Source of the DNA: Acanthamoeba sp. SK_2022b
Lineage: Eukaryota > Discosea > Longamoebia > Acanthamoebidae
NCBI GenBank assembly: GCA_027943245.1
Contig: JANDJZ010000062.1
Span: 62,001-126,000, forward strand
DNA: 64,000 nt
Direction of reading: 5' to 3'
Positions 30,177-40,279 of this stretch are shown here, piece after piece; positions within the stretch are counted from its first letter, which is position 1, and every line of letters starts with the position of its first letter. The notes beneath the pieces are model-generated. The model was not told the origin of the DNA and made no database searches. It saw only the letters and a program-made list of their open reading frames with translations. The position numbers were made by a program, and so were the translations under genes.

Positions 30177-31655
30177 TTATGCCAAACGGGTGCGGCGCAG
30201 GGCCAGGTAATCCAGCGCGCTGCCCATCGCGACGCCGAGCAGGCTCAGCGCGGCGCCGACCTGCAGCAGCCGATCGGCCAACAGCGGTGCCTGCGTCCAG
30301 TCCAGCGCATTGGCGATCAGCAACAGCAACCACAGGCCCAACAGCGAACAGCCCAGCGTCAGCAGGCGCAGCGCCCAGCGGTAAGATCCGGAAAACTCGG
30401 TGCGCGGCATAAAGTCGCCATGTTGCTGGGTGTGCTCCAGCGTCTGGCGGCAGATGCCGAGCAGCAGCAAGCCGGGCAGGGCTGCTGCGATAGAGAACAG
30501 GTAGAACAACGGCCAGCCGTGGGCTTCGACGAACCAGCCGGCGATCGGGCCGACATAGACGCGCCCCACGGCGGACAGCGCCGACAGCAGCGCGAACTGG
30601 GTGGCGGAGAACGAACGGTTGCACAGCGTCATCAGCAGCGCCACGAAGGCCGCGGTGCCCATGCCGCCGCACAGGTTTTCGAGGAAGATGGCGCTGCCCA
30701 TGGTGAGCAGGCTCTTGTCGGTCACCGCCAGGATCCAATACCCGAGGTTGGAGACCGCCTGCAGGACGCCGAACAGCATCAGCGCGCGGAACAGGGTGAG
30801 ACGCTGCATCAGCACGCCGCCGAACAGGGCGCCGACGATGGTGGCGAACAGGCCGAGCGTTTTGTTGACCAGCCCGACTTCACCGGCGTCGAACCCCACG
30901 CCGCGGATCAGGAACGTGGTGCTCAGGCTGCCGGCGAAGGCGTCGCCCATTTTGTACATCACGATCAGCAGCAGGATCAGCCAGGCGTTGTTGCGGCCGA
31001 AGAAATCACGCAGCGGCGCGACGACCGCCTGTTCCATGGTGCGCGGTGCCGGGATGCTTTCATCGGGCTCCGGCGCCATCAGCGTGGCGGCCACGCCGAT
31101 CAGCATCAATCCGGCCATCAGCCAGTAGGTGGCCTGCCAGCCGAAATAGCGATCCGCCAGCCACAGCGCCAGGCCGCCGGAAACCAGCATCGCCAGCCGG
31201 TAGCCCAGCACCGAGATCGCCGCACCCGCCCCGCGCTCTTCGGCTTTCAGCAGGTCGGTTTTATAAGCGTCGAACACGATATCTTGCGAGGCGGAGCAGA
31301 ACGCCACCAGCACCGCCAACGCCGCCAGCCACCACAGGTGCTGCGCGGGCTGCATGAAGCCCATCGCCACGATCGCCGCCACCAGCAGCAGCTGGCTGAT
31401 CAGCAGCCAACCGCGCCGCCGCCCGAGAAACGGCGGGGTATAGCGGTCCATGAACGGCGACCAGAGGAATTTGAATACGTAGGCCTGGCCCACCAGCGAG
31501 AAAATGCCGATGGTTTTCAGATCGATGTTTTCGACGGTCATCCAGGCTTGCAGCGTGCCGGAGGTCAATGCCAGCGGCAGACCCGACGCGAAGCCCAGCA
31601 GCAGCAGAATGGCGGAGTTACGCTGGGTGAAGATGTTCAGATAGTGTTTCGACAT
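30177..31655 (-). CDS. ampG: Muropeptide permease AmpG
   Basis: AmpG imports GlcNAc-anhydroMurNAc peptides for cell-wall recycling and so feeds the signal that induces AmpR-controlled AmpC beta-lactamase. The 492-residue MFS protein has about 14 hydrophobic helices and the family start M-S-K-H-Y-L-N-I-F. Conserved stretches are L-G-F-A-S-G-L-P-L-A-L-T-S-G-T-L-Q-A-W and F-K-F-L-W-S-P-F-M-D-R-Y. It lies 51 bp downstream of lipoprotein gene yajG, the usual pairing. Confidence 0.96.
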   Translation of the reverse strand: MSKHYLNIFTQRNSAILLLLGFASGLPLALTSGTLQAWMTVENIDLKTIGIFSLVGQAYVFKFLWSPFMDRYTPPFLGRRRGWLLISQLLLVAAIVAMGFMQPAQHLWWLAALAVLVAFCSASQDIVFDAYKTDLLKAEERGAGAAISVLGYRLAMLVSGGLALWLADRYFGWQATYWLMAGLMLIGVAATLMAPEPDESIPAPRTMEQAVVAPLRDFFGRNNAWLILLLIVMYKMGDAFAGSLSTTFLIRGVGFDAGEVGLVNKTLGLFATIVGALFGGVLMQRLTLFRALMLFGVLQAVSNLGYWILAVTDKSLLTMGSAIFLENLCGGMGTAAFVALLMTLCNRSFSATQFALLSALSAVGRVYVGPIAGWFVEAHGWPLFYLFSIAAALPGLLLLGICRQTLEHTQQHGDFMPRTEFSGSYRWALRLLTLGCSLLGLWLLLLIANALDWTQAPLLADRLLQVGAALSLLGVAMGSALDYLALRRTRLA

Positions 31656-31706
31656 GAGTTCCCTGTCTGCGCCGCCCGATCCGCCGGGCGGCGCAAGGCG
31701 CGTCGA

Positions 31707-32285
31707 TTAGCGCGCGTTTTGCTTGATAAAGTCGTTGACGCTGGTGTCCTGCGCCATGTCGGCGATCACGTCGCCCAGCACGGAGTTGACGGCGTCGGTG
31801 ATCTTCTCGTTGGTGGCCGTGAAGGCGCCCTGCACGTTATACGTCGAGCGGTAATTTTTCACCTGCTTGTTGCCGTTCTTCGCCTGGGCGATGATCGAGA
31901 TGTCGGCTTTGGTGGTGATGTTGTAGCGCAGGTTACCTTCGGAAACGTCCGCGTACAGGTTATTGACGACGATCTGCAGCGCCACCGGGCCGTCGGCGCC
32001 GATCATGTAGCCGCGAGCGCCCATCTGTTTCTCCAGCACTTCCTGCAGCAGGAAACGCAGATCGCGCGATGGCGTCAGCGTGACCAGTTGGCCGTCGCGA
32101 TTCACCTTGGCCAGCGCCTGATCGGTGCGCTGATCCGCGCCGTTGATGCTGATGGTGATGCCCTGCAGAGTAGGATCCTGCTGCGGCAGAACGATTTTCG
32201 GCGTGACGTTCAGGGTGTTGCTGCTGGTCGCGCAACCGGCCAGCAGCAGGGCGGCCAGCAAAGGAAGACAAAGTTTCTTTAACAT
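31707..32285 (-). CDS. yajG: Lipoprotein YajG
   Basis: The protein has 192 residues with a signal peptide ending L-L-A-G-C (Cys18). The rest is a YajG-type domain (I-S-I-N-G-A-D-Q-R-T-D..., V-L-E-K-Q-M-G-A-R-G-Y). It is probably outer-membrane anchored with no assigned function. It is divergent from bolA and upstream of ampG; a GC-rich hairpin (31669-31694) without a T-tract lies between yajG and ampG. Confidence 0.92.
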   Translation of the reverse strand: MLKKLCLPLLAALLLAGCATSSNTLNVTPKIVLPQQDPTLQGITISINGADQRTDQALAKVNRDGQLVTLTPSRDLRFLLQEVLEKQMGARGYMIGADGPVALQIVVNNLYADVSEGNLRYNITTKADISIIAQAKNGNKQVKNYRSTYNVQGAFTATNEKITDAVNSVLGDVIADMAQDTSVNDFIKQNAR

Positions 32286-32599
32286 GTTTTCTGTCTCATT
32301 CTCGATGGATTTAGCAATAATCAGAGCGGGATAGCCGACAACAAATTGCCGACATCATAGCATCGCCGCCGTGCGGTGGAAGCGCGGAAGGCGCCTGAGT
32401 GACAAATTTTTACCTGCCGTTGATAAAAACACGCTTTTTTGGCCCGCTCAATCGGATAATCCCCCAAGCGGCGGGGATGACGCTCATCATCTGACCGCAG
32501 AAAAGAGAAATTTGTCCCGGTGATGGTCTAAACGGGGGAAAACCGGCTAATATTGAACTAGATGGGCACGGTCCTCTGCCGGTGTTGTAAGGAGATCCT
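32286..32599. other. Divergent yajG/bolA spacer
   Basis: This 314-bp stretch must hold both promoters. A TAATAT at 32548-32553 is a possible bolA -10 without a good -35, and the adjoining CCGGCTAA resembles a gearbox-like element. Nothing else is recognised. Confidence 0.4.
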
Positions 32600-32914
32600 A
32601 TGATTCGCGAGCAAATAGAAGCAAAGTTAAGGGCGGCGTTTGAGCCCGCGTATCTGGAAGTCGTTGATGAAAGCTATCGTCATAACGTTCCGGCGGGTTC
32701 AGAAAGTCATTTCAAAGTGGTATTGGTCAGCGATCGCTTCGTCGGCGAACGGTTTTTGACGCGTCACCGCTCTATCTACGGCGTACTGTCGGAGGAGCTG
32801 GCCGATGGCGTACACGCGCTGGCGCTGCACACCTATACGCTCAAAGAGTGGGAAGGATTGCAGGATACCGTGCCGGCCTCGCCGCCGTGCCGCGGCGCCG
32901 GGACGCTGGCCTGA
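32600..32914 (+). CDS. bolA: BolA family protein
   Basis: The protein has 104 residues with the BolA fold. The conserved helix [13 protein letters not shown] and the loop [12 protein letters not shown] contain His residues used in Fe-S binding with monothiol glutaredoxin. In E. coli BolA is a stationary-phase morphogene and transcription factor that also acts with Grx4. AAGGAG precedes the ATG. It ends in a Pro/Cys/Gly-rich tail (about 92-104) without clear conservation. Confidence 0.95.
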   Translation: MIREQIEAKLRAAFEPAYLEVVDESYRHNVPAGSESHFKVVLVSDRFVGERFLTRHRSIYGVLSEELADGVHALALHTYTLKEWEGLQDTVPASPPCRGAGTLA

Positions 32915-32980
32915 GGGGGAAATTTTCAGGTATCAGTGGAACTTTGCCCTCGAATTAGGGTATTACTACTGACGAATTTT

Positions 32981-33010
32981 GAAACGGCCTGCGGGCCGTT
33001 TCTGTTTTTG
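32981..33010 (+). terminator. Terminator after bolA
   Basis: GAAACGGCC/GGCCGTTTC with loop TGCG is followed by TGTTTTTG. Confidence 0.85.
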
Positions 33011-33124
33011 ACGACGACACGGCCGACGCGCAATATGGCCAACGTTCGGTCTGTTTTGGCGGCCTTTTGGCGATTGAATCGGCAAAAGTGTGAGTTTTAG
33101 CGCGCCTGCGCCGCCTAGCTTTCC

Positions 33125-33153
33125 TCGACTCGCCATGCATGCGCCGCTATAAT
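33125..33153 (+). promoter_or_regulatory. Probable sigma70 promoter of tig
   Basis: A perfect -10 TATAAT (33148-33153) sits 17 bp from TCGACT (33125-33130), about 128 bp before the tig start. Confidence 0.6.
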
Positions 33154-33281
33154 GTCGCGTCTTATTTTTCCGGAATGGTTTCGGGACGCTTCTGTCATCA
33201 GGGAACTCGGTTCTTATTTGTAGCCGTCCTGGTTCTTGGAACGGAGTTGACCGAGCACTGTGATTTTTTTGAGGTAACAAG

Positions 33282-34586
33282 ATGCAAGTTTCAGTAGAAA
33301 CCACTCAAGGCCTTGGGCGCCGTCTCTCTATTACTGTACCGGCTGATACTATCAAGCAGGCGGTGAAGAAAGAGCTGATCAACGCAGCGAAAAGCGTGCG
33401 TATCGACGGCTTCCGCAAAGGCAAAGTGCCGATGAACATCGTGGAACAGCGTTACGGCGCCTCTGTTCGTCAGGACGTGCTGGGCGAAGCGATGCAGCGC
33501 AGCTTCGTTGACGCGATCATCAAAGAAAAGATTAATCCGGCCGGCGCACCAAACTACGTGCCGGGCGAGTACAAAGAAGGTGAAGACTTCACTTTCGCCG
33601 TTGAATTCGAAGTGTATCCAGAAGTTGAGCTGAAAGGCCTGGAAAACATCGAAGTTGAAAAACCAGTGGTTGAAGTGAACGACGAAGACGTCGACGCGAT
33701 GCTGGACACTCTGCGCAAGCAGCAGGCGACCTGGAAAGAAACCGATCGCGCAGCGGAAGCTGAAGATCGCGTGACCGTTGACTTCACCGGTTCTATCGAC
33801 GGTGAAGAGTTCGAAGGCGGCAAAGCGTCCGACTTCGTACTGGCAATGGGCCAGGGCCGCATGATCCCAGGCTTCGAAGAAGGCCTGGTCGGTCACAAAG
33901 CGGGCGAAGAGTTCTCCATCGACGTGAACTTCCCAGAAGATTACCACGCGGAAAACCTGAAGGGCAAAGCGGCCAAATTCGCTATCGTGCTGAAGAAAGT
34001 TGAAGAGCGCGAGCTGCCGGAACTGACCGAAGAGTTCATCAAGCGTTTCGGCGTGGCGGACGGTTCCGTTGCCGGCCTGCGCACCGAAGTTCGCAAGAAC
34101 ATGGAGCGCGAGCTGAAAGGCGCCGTGCGTAACCGCATCAAGTCTCAGGCGATCGACGGTCTGGTGAGCGCGAACGAAATCGACGTGCCTGCTGCCCTGA
34201 TCGACGGCGAAATCGACGTACTGCGTCGTCAGGCTGCACAGCGTTTCGGCGGCAACGAGAAGCAAGCGCTGGAACTGCCACGCGAGCTGTTCGAAGAGCA
34301 AGCGAAACGCCGCGTAGTGGTTGGCCTGCTGCTGGGCGAAGTGATCAGCACCAACGATCTGAAAGCTGACGAAGACCGCGTGAAGACGCTGATCGAAGAA
34401 ATGGCTTCTGCCTACGAAGATCCGAGCGAAGTCATCGAGTTCTACAGCAAAAACAAAGAGCTGATGAACAACATGCGCAACGTGGCTCTGGAAGAGCAAG
34501 CGGTTGAAGCCCTGCTGGCAAAAGCGAAAGTGACTGAAAAAGCCACTACCTTCAGCGAGCTGATGAACCAGACTCAACAGGCGTAA
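33282..34586 (+). CDS. tig: Trigger factor
   Basis: Tig is the ribosome-bound chaperone and prolyl isomerase that meets nascent chains at the exit tunnel. The 434-residue protein carries the ribosome-docking signature G-F-R-K-G-K-V-P at 43-50, an FKBP-type isomerase domain (about 150-245, [12 protein letters not shown]) and a helical C-terminal chaperone body. GAGG precedes the ATG. It sits upstream of clpP-clpX-lon, as in other enterobacteria, with its own terminator. Confidence 0.98.
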   Translation: MQVSVETTQGLGRRLSITVPADTIKQAVKKELINAAKSVRIDGFRKGKVPMNIVEQRYGASVRQDVLGEAMQRSFVDAIIKEKINPAGAPNYVPGEYKEGEDFTFAVEFEVYPEVELKGLENIEVEKPVVEVNDEDVDAMLDTLRKQQATWKETDRAAEAEDRVTVDFTGSIDGEEFEGGKASDFVLAMGQGRMIPGFEEGLVGHKAGEEFSIDVNFPEDYHAENLKGKAAKFAIVLKKVEERELPELTEEFIKRFGVADGSVAGLRTEVRKNMERELKGAVRNRIKSQAIDGLVSANEIDVPAALIDGEIDVLRRQAAQRFGGNEKQALELPRELFEEQAKRRVVVGLLLGEVISTNDLKADEDRVKTLIEEMASAYEDPSEVIEFYSKNKELMNNMRNVALEEQAVEALLAKAKVTEKATTFSELMNQTQQA

Positions 34587-34650
34587 TGCCGGCGTGCCGG
34601 GCGCGATGAACGGCGCCCCCGGTTTCGCCTGGCGAACCGGCGCACGATGA

Positions 34651-34687
34651 AAAAGCCCGCAACCTCAGGTTGCGGGCTTTTCTTTTT
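34651..34687 (+). terminator. Terminator after tig
   Basis: AAAAGCCCGCAACC/GGTTGCGGGCTTTT, a 14-bp stem with a TCA loop, is followed by CTTTTT. Confidence 0.92.
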
Positions 34688-34824
34688 GCCACGTTGCTGA
34701 TTAATCTCAGGTTAAGCGGGGCAATATGCACTATATTTACCCTGTTGCCTGGGGAACTGGCTGGCATGATAACGGTCAGAATAACGGCATCGTTTTCGGC
34801 GCGCGGAGAAAATCGGCCTCTGGG

Positions 34825-34853
34825 CTTGAAATCGCGCCGGGATCCCCCAATCT
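34825..34853 (+). promoter_or_regulatory. Sigma32 (heat-shock) promoter of clpP
   Basis: CTTGAA (34825-34830), a 14-bp spacer and CCCCAATCT (34845-34853) closely match the RpoH consensus CTTGAA-N14-CCCCAT. It lies about 170 bp before clpP, a gene known to be heat-shock induced in E. coli. Confidence 0.75.
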
Positions 34854-35024
34854 GTTAAGAATAATTCTGGGGCTGTTTGCCAAAGTGCGCGGGATGAAAT
34901 AACCGTCGGGTACGTGTGGCGCGGGTCGAATGCTTGAGCATAGTCATCATGGCCGTTCTCAAGTAGAATCGGCGTATTAGGGTGACACCCTGGCCGCCAA
35001 GGCAATTTCTATTAGGAGACGGTA

Positions 35025-35648
35025 ATGTCATACAGTGGCGAACGAGATCAATTTGCACCGAACATGGCGCTGGTGCCGATGGTGGTAGAGCAGACTTCAC
35101 GCGGGGAGCGTTCTTACGACATCTATTCCCGCCTGCTGAAAGAGCGCATCATTTTCCTGACCGGCCAGGTGGAAGATCACATGGCCAACTTGATCGTGGC
35201 GCAAATGCTGTTCCTCGAAGCGGAAAGCCCGGAAAAAGACATTTACCTCTACATCAACTCGCCGGGTGGGGTAATTACCGCGGGCATGTCGATTTACGAC
35301 ACCATGAAGTTCATCAAGCCGGACGTCAGCACCATCTGTATGGGCCAGGCGTGCTCGATGGGCTCCTTCCTGCTGACCGCGGGTGCCAAAGGCAAACGTT
35401 TCTGCCTGCCTAACTCGCGCGTGATGATTCACCAGCCACTGGGCGGCTACCAGGGCCAGGCGACGGACATCGAAATCCATGCGCGTGAAATCCTTAAGGT
35501 GAAAGCGCGTATGAACGAACTGATGGCCGAGCATACCGGCCAGCCGTTGGAGCAGATCGAGCGCGACACCGAGCGCGATCGCTTTATGACCGCGGAAGAA
35601 GCCGTGGAATACGGCCTGGTTGACGGCATTCTGACACACCGCAGCTAG
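35025..35648 (+). CDS. clpP: ATP-dependent Clp protease proteolytic subunit
   Basis: ClpP is the tetradecameric serine peptidase chamber used by ClpX and ClpA. The 207-residue protein has the triad Ser111 (G-Q-A-C-S-M-G-S-F), His136 (M-I-H-Q-P-L-G-G) and Asp185. A 14-residue propeptide would be removed before A-L-V-P-M-V, as in E. coli. TTAGGAGA precedes the ATG. clpX follows after 143 bp on the same strand. Confidence 0.98.
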   Translation: MSYSGERDQFAPNMALVPMVVEQTSRGERSYDIYSRLLKERIIFLTGQVEDHMANLIVAQMLFLEAESPEKDIYLYINSPGGVITAGMSIYDTMKFIKPDVSTICMGQACSMGSFLLTAGAKGKRFCLPNSRVMIHQPLGGYQGQATDIEIHAREILKVKARMNELMAEHTGQPLEQIERDTERDRFMTAEEAVEYGLVDGILTHRS

Positions 35649-35791
35649 AACCACGCGGCGCCGATGGACTATAGTAATCAGAGTGGGCAGGGGCTCGCTC
35701 TGTTGTGGCCCCTCGGCGTTCCCGATATGAGTTTGGGCGCACTGCCGCCGTGATTTTCCTGCGGGACAAGACTAAAGAAGAGGTTTGACTG

Positions 35792-37063
35792 ATGACAGAT
35801 AAGCGCAAAGACGGTTCAGGAAAGCTGCTGTACTGCTCTTTTTGCGGCAAAAGCCAGCATGAAGTGCGTAAGCTGATTGCCGGGCCGTCAGTGTATATCT
35901 GCGATGAATGTGTCGATCTGTGTAACGACATTATTCGCGAAGAGATTAAAGAAGTTGCCCCGCATCGTGAGCGCAGTGCGCTGCCGACGCCGCACGAGAT
36001 CCGCCACCACCTGGATGACTACGTCATCGGCCAGGAGCAGGCGAAGAAAGTGCTGGCGGTTGCGGTGTACAACCACTACAAACGCCTGCGCAACGGCGAT
36101 ACCAGCAACGGTATCGAGTTGGGCAAGAGCAACATCTTGCTGATCGGCCCGACCGGCAGCGGTAAAACCCTGCTGGCGGAAACGCTGGCGCGCTTCCTGG
36201 ACGTGCCGTTCACCATGGCCGACGCCACCACGCTGACCGAAGCCGGTTACGTGGGCGAGGACGTGGAAAATATTATCCAGAAGCTGTTGCAAAAATGTGA
36301 CTATGACGTGCAGAAAGCGCAGCGCGGCATCGTTTATATCGATGAAATCGATAAGATTTCCCGCAAGTCCGATAACCCGTCGATCACGCGTGACGTCTCG
36401 GGTGAAGGCGTGCAGCAGGCGCTGCTGAAGCTGATTGAAGGCACCATCGCCGCGGTTCCGCCGCAGGGTGGGCGCAAGCATCCGCAACAGGAGTTCCTGC
36501 AGGTTGATACCTCCAAGATCCTGTTTATCTGCGGCGGCGCTTTCGCCGGCCTGGATAAGGTGATCGGTCAGCGCGTCAACACCGGCTCCGGCATCGGCTT
36601 CGGCGCGACCGTCAAGGGCGAGTCCGAGAAGGCGACCGAGGGCGAACTGCTGCTGCAGGCCGAACCGGAAGATTTGATCAAGTTCGGTCTGATCCCAGAG
36701 TTCATCGGCCGTCTGCCGGTGGTGGCGACCCTGAGCGAGCTGAGCGAAGATGCGCTGATTCAGATCCTGAAAGAGCCGAAGAACGCCCTGACCAAGCAGT
36801 ATCAGGCGCTGTTCAATCTGGAAGGCGTGGAGCTGGAGTTCCGCGACGAAGCGCTGAACGCCATCGCCAAGAAAGCCATGGCGCGCAAAACCGGCGCCCG
36901 CGGCCTGCGTTCCATCGTGGAAGGCGCGCTGCTCGACACCATGTACGATCTGCCGTCGATGGACAGCGTAGACAAAGTGGTGATCGACGAGTCGGTCATC
37001 GCCGGCCAATCCAAGCCGCTGTTGATCTACGGCAAGCCGGAAGCCCAGGCGTCTGGCGAATAA
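35792..37063 (+). CDS. clpX: ATP-dependent Clp protease ATP-binding subunit ClpX
   Basis: ClpX is the hexameric AAA+ unfoldase that feeds tagged proteins (ssrA, sigmaS and others) to ClpP. The 423-residue protein has an N-terminal zinc domain (C15, C18, C37, C40), Walker A G-P-T-G-S-G-K-T (near 119), Walker [11 protein letters not shown], and the pore loop G-Y-V-G. AAGAGG precedes the ATG. A strong terminator follows, so lon is a separate unit. Confidence 0.98.
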   Translation: MTDKRKDGSGKLLYCSFCGKSQHEVRKLIAGPSVYICDECVDLCNDIIREEIKEVAPHRERSALPTPHEIRHHLDDYVIGQEQAKKVLAVAVYNHYKRLRNGDTSNGIELGKSNILLIGPTGSGKTLLAETLARFLDVPFTMADATTLTEAGYVGEDVENIIQKLLQKCDYDVQKAQRGIVYIDEIDKISRKSDNPSITRDVSGEGVQQALLKLIEGTIAAVPPQGGRKHPQQEFLQVDTSKILFICGGAFAGLDKVIGQRVNTGSGIGFGATVKGESEKATEGELLLQAEPEDLIKFGLIPEFIGRLPVVATLSELSEDALIQILKEPKNALTKQYQALFNLEGVELEFRDEALNAIAKKAMARKTGARGLRSIVEGALLDTMYDLPSMDSVDKVVIDESVIAGQSKPLLIYGKPEAQASGE

Positions 37064-37093
37064 TTAGCCAGTTAAACCAGAGCGTTATCAGCA

Positions 37094-37124
37094 AAATGGG
37101 GGATTTCATCCCCCATTTCTTTTT
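37094..37124 (+). terminator. Terminator after clpX
   Basis: AAATGGGGGAT/ATCCCCCATTT with a TTC loop is followed by CTTTTTC. Confidence 0.9.
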
Positions 37125-37138
37125 CCTGCATTCTTGCC

Positions 37139-37167
37139 GTTGAATGTAAGAGATTCATCCCCATATA
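37139..37167 (+). promoter_or_regulatory. Sigma32 promoter of lon
   Basis: GTTGAAT (37139-37145) and CCCCATATA (37159-37167) are separated as in the heat-shock promoter of E. coli lon, about 90 bp before the lon start. Confidence 0.8.
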
Positions 37168-37257
37168 CTCATTAACCAGATTTTATGAAACGTTAGATGC
37201 TTGCGTCTCATGAGATTCCCCCTCAACCTGGCGGAAATTAAACTAAGAGAGAGCTCT

Positions 37258-39612
37258 ATGAACCCTGAGCGTTCCGAACGCATTGAAATCCCCGTCCTGC
37301 CATTGCGCGACGTGGTGGTTTATCCGCACATGGTGATCCCGTTATTTGTTGGCCGGGAAAAATCGATTCGGTGCCTCGAAGCCGCAATGGATCACGATAA
37401 GAAGATCATGCTGGTGGCACAGAAAGAGGCCTCAACGGATGAACCTGGCATTAACGACTTGTTCTCGGTTGGCACCGTAGCGTCGATCCTGCAGATGTTG
37501 AAGCTGCCGGACGGCACGGTAAAAGTGCTGGTCGAGGGGCTGCAGCGCGCACGCATCACTACGCTGTCCGACAGCGGTGAGCATTTTGCCGCGCAGGCGG
37601 AATACCTTGAGTCGCCAGCGATCGACGAGCGCGAGCAGGAAGTGCTGGTGCGCACCGCGATCAATCAGTTTGAAGGCTATATCAAGCTGAACAAAAAAAT
37701 CCCGCCGGAGGTGCTGACTTCACTGAACAGCATCGACGACGCCGCGCGCCTGGCGGACACCATCGCTGCCCATATGCCGCTGAAACTCAGCGACAAGCAG
37801 TCGGTGCTCGAGATGTCCGACATCACCGAGCGTCTGGAATACCTGATGGCGATGATGGAGTCGGAGATCGACCTGCTGCAGGTCGAGAAACGCATCCGCA
37901 ACCGCGTCAAGAAGCAGATGGAGAAGAGCCAGCGCGAGTACTATCTGAATGAGCAGATGAAGGCGATTCAGAAAGAGCTGGGCGAGATGGACGACGCACC
38001 GGACGAGCACGAAGCGCTGAAGCGCAAGATCGATGCGGCGAAGATGCCGAAAGAGGCGCGCGAGAAAACCGAAGCGGAACTGCAGAAGCTGAAGATGATG
38101 TCGCCGATGTCAGCGGAAGCGACCGTGGTGCGCGGCTACATCGACTGGATGCTGCAGGTGCCGTGGAATGCGCGTAGCAAGGTGAAAAAAGACCTGGTCA
38201 AGGCGCAGGAAGTGCTCGATACCGATCACTACGGCCTGGAGCGCGTCAAGGATCGCATCCTCGAGTACCTCGCGGTACAGAGCCGCGTCAGCAAAATCAA
38301 GGGGCCGATCCTGTGTCTGGTGGGGCCGCCGGGCGTGGGTAAAACCTCGCTGGGGCAGTCGATCGCCAAAGCGACCGGCCGCCAGTACGTGCGCATGGCG
38401 CTGGGCGGCGTGCGTGACGAAGCGGAAATCCGCGGTCACCGCCGTACCTACATCGGTTCGATGCCGGGCAAACTGATCCAGAAGATGGCCAAGGTTGGGG
38501 TGAAGAACCCGCTGTTCCTGCTGGATGAGATCGACAAGATGTCTTCCGACATGCGCGGCGATCCGGCCTCCGCTCTGCTGGAGGTGCTGGATCCGGAACA
38601 GAACGTGGCGTTCAACGACCACTACCTGGAAGTGGATTACGATCTGTCCGACGTGATGTTCGTCGCCACCTCGAACTCGATGAACATTCCTGCGCCGCTG
38701 CTGGACCGTATGGAAGTGATCCGCCTGTCGGGTTACACCGAGGACGAGAAGCTCAACATTGCCAAGCAGCACCTGCTGCCGAAGCAGCTTGAGCGCAACG
38801 CGCTGAAAAAAGGCGAGCTGACGGTCGACGACAGCGCCATCATCGGTATCATTCGCTTCTACACCCGCGAAGCCGGGGTGCGTAGCCTGGAGCGTGAAAT
38901 CTCCAAGCTGTGCCGTAAAGCGGTGAAAACGCTGCTGATGGACAAGAAGCGCAAGCATATCGAGATCAACGGCGACAACCTGAAGGATTACCTGGGCGTG
39001 CAGCGCGTCGATTACGGCCGTGCGGATACCGAAAACCGCGTGGGCGAAGTCACCGGGCTGGCGTGGACGGAAGTGGGCGGCGATCTGCTGACCATCGAAA
39101 CCGCCTGCGTGCCGGGCAAAGGCAAGCTGACCTACACCGGTTCTCTGGGTGAAGTGATGCAGGAATCGATTCAGGCGGCGCTGACCGTGGTGCGCGCGCG
39201 CGCGGAGAAATTGGGCATCAACGCCGATTTCTACGAGAAACGCGACATCCACGTGCACGTGCCGGAAGGGGCGACGCCGAAAGACGGCCCGAGCGCCGGT
39301 ATCGCGATGTGCACCGCGCTGGTCTCCTGTCTGACCGGCAACCCGGTACGCGCCGATGTGGCGATGACCGGCGAGATCACGCTGCGCGGCCAGGTATTGC
39401 CGATCGGCGGCCTGAAAGAGAAGCTGTTGGCGGCGCATCGCGGCGGCATCAAAACCGTGCTGATCCCTTACGAGAACAAGCGCGATCTGGAAGAGATCCC
39501 GGACAATGTTATCGCCGATCTGGAGATTCATCCGGTGCAGCGAATCGATGAAGTTTTGAACATTGCGTTGCAAAACCCGGCCTTCGGCGCACTGCCGGTA
39601 GCGGCAAAATAG
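37258..39612 (+). CDS. lon: Lon ATP-dependent protease
   Basis: Lon degrades misfolded and regulatory proteins such as RcsA and SulA in the cytoplasm. The start at ATG 37258 ([18 protein letters not shown]) gives 784 residues, the E. coli length; AGAGAG precedes it, and an upstream in-frame TTG is rejected. Domains are N-terminal substrate-binding and coiled coil (1-300), AAA+ with Walker A G-P-P-G-V-G-K-T near 356, and the Ser-Lys protease domain with P-K-D-G-P-S-A-G near 679. Confidence 0.98.
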   Translation: MNPERSERIEIPVLPLRDVVVYPHMVIPLFVGREKSIRCLEAAMDHDKKIMLVAQKEASTDEPGINDLFSVGTVASILQMLKLPDGTVKVLVEGLQRARITTLSDSGEHFAAQAEYLESPAIDEREQEVLVRTAINQFEGYIKLNKKIPPEVLTSLNSIDDAARLADTIAAHMPLKLSDKQSVLEMSDITERLEYLMAMMESEIDLLQVEKRIRNRVKKQMEKSQREYYLNEQMKAIQKELGEMDDAPDEHEALKRKIDAAKMPKEAREKTEAELQKLKMMSPMSAEATVVRGYIDWMLQVPWNARSKVKKDLVKAQEVLDTDHYGLERVKDRILEYLAVQSRVSKIKGPILCLVGPPGVGKTSLGQSIAKATGRQYVRMALGGVRDEAEIRGHRRTYIGSMPGKLIQKMAKVGVKNPLFLLDEIDKMSSDMRGDPASALLEVLDPEQNVAFNDHYLEVDYDLSDVMFVATSNSMNIPAPLLDRMEVIRLSGYTEDEKLNIAKQHLLPKQLERNALKKGELTVDDSAIIGIIRFYTREAGVRSLEREISKLCRKAVKTLLMDKKRKHIEINGDNLKDYLGVQRVDYGRADTENRVGEVTGLAWTEVGGDLLTIETACVPGKGKLTYTGSLGEVMQESIQAALTVVRARAEKLGINADFYEKRDIHVHVPEGATPKDGPSAGIAMCTALVSCLTGNPVRADVAMTGEITLRGQVLPIGGLKEKLLAAHRGGIKTVLIPYENKRDLEEIPDNVIADLEIHPVQRIDEVLNIALQNPAFGALPVAAK

Positions 39613-39643
39613 TGACGAATCGCAAAAACCATTGATAAAACTT

Positions 39644-39681
39644 ATACTGGCAAGCCATTTCGGACTTGCCAGTATTTTTTT
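39644..39681 (+). terminator. Terminator after lon
   Basis: ATACTGGCAAG/CTTGCCAGTAT, an 11-bp stem with a 10-base loop, is followed by six to seven T residues. Confidence 0.9.
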
Positions 39682-39828
39682 GTACCGCTAAGTTAGATCT
39701 CTGTCGGCCCGCGTTTTGCCACCCAGTCGGTGGCTTGCTAAGGTTCGATGGGATTGATATAACAGCTGCGCTGTCGCAACCGTAGGGATTTTTCGGTGCG
39801 ACGATAGAATTCTAGAGGGGATGATAGA

Positions 39829-40101
39829 GTGAATAAGTCACAACTGATCGACAAGATTGCCGCAGGTGCTGATATTTCCAAAGCGGCAGCGGGACGTGCT
39901 TTAGACGCAGTAATCGCTTCCGTTACCGACTCTCTGAAAGCAGGGGATGACGTGGCTCTGGTAGGTTTTGGTTCCTTCACCGTGCGTGAACGTTCGGCTC
40001 GTACCGGCCGCAACCCGCAGACCGGTAAAGAGATCAAAATCGCGGCAGCCAAAGTACCGGCCTTCCGTGCAGGGAAAGCGCTGAAAGACGCTGTAAACTG
40101 A
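39829..40101 (+). CDS. hupB: DNA-binding protein HU-beta
   Basis: HU-beta is a small nucleoid protein that bends DNA, working as a heterodimer with HupA. The 90-residue protein starts at GTG 39829 ([11 protein letters not shown]), preceded by GAGGGGA. The DNA-contact arm [17 protein letters not shown] lies at 53-70. It sits between lon and ppiD as in E. coli. Confidence 0.97.
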   Translation: MNKSQLIDKIAAGADISKAAAGRALDAVIASVTDSLKAGDDVALVGFGSFTVRERSARTGRNPQTGKEIKIAAAKVPAFRAGKALKDAVN

Positions 40102-40184
40102 TTTAGCGTCTAACCGTTTAGCGTAACAGGGTTTTGTAATAAACAATCACCTGACGCAGCGGTGCTGGTAAGGTAAGATACAAG

Positions 40185-40216
40185 GCGCATCGGACTGATG
40201 CGCTTTTTTTATTTTT
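40185..40216 (+). terminator. Terminator after hupB
   Basis: GCGCATC/GATGCGC with a 5-base loop is followed by TTTTTTTATTTTT. Confidence 0.9.
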
Positions 40217-40279
40217 GTCGCAGGGAACGCGCCTGCACAAGGGTTGTTAATCCACATCACAGCGGAGTGTTGTCACACT

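Larger units (their letters stand above)
32915..33281. other. bolA-tig spacer
   Basis: This gene-free 367 bp contains the bolA terminator (32981-33010), a probable tig promoter (33125-33153) and a tig mRNA leader of about 120 bases. Confidence 0.6.
34587..35024. other. tig-clpP spacer
   Basis: This gene-free 438 bp contains the tig terminator and a sigma32-type promoter for clpP. No open frame is convincing. Confidence 0.6.

Noticed and set aside
33291..34577. Minus-strand open frame opposite tig
   Set aside because: Phe/His-rich antisense product that mirrors the trigger factor codons; no independent signals.
37201..37257. Longer Lon from an upstream TTG
   Set aside because: It would lengthen Lon beyond the conserved 784 residues. 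The ATG at 37258 matches the family start and has a purine-rich ribosome site.
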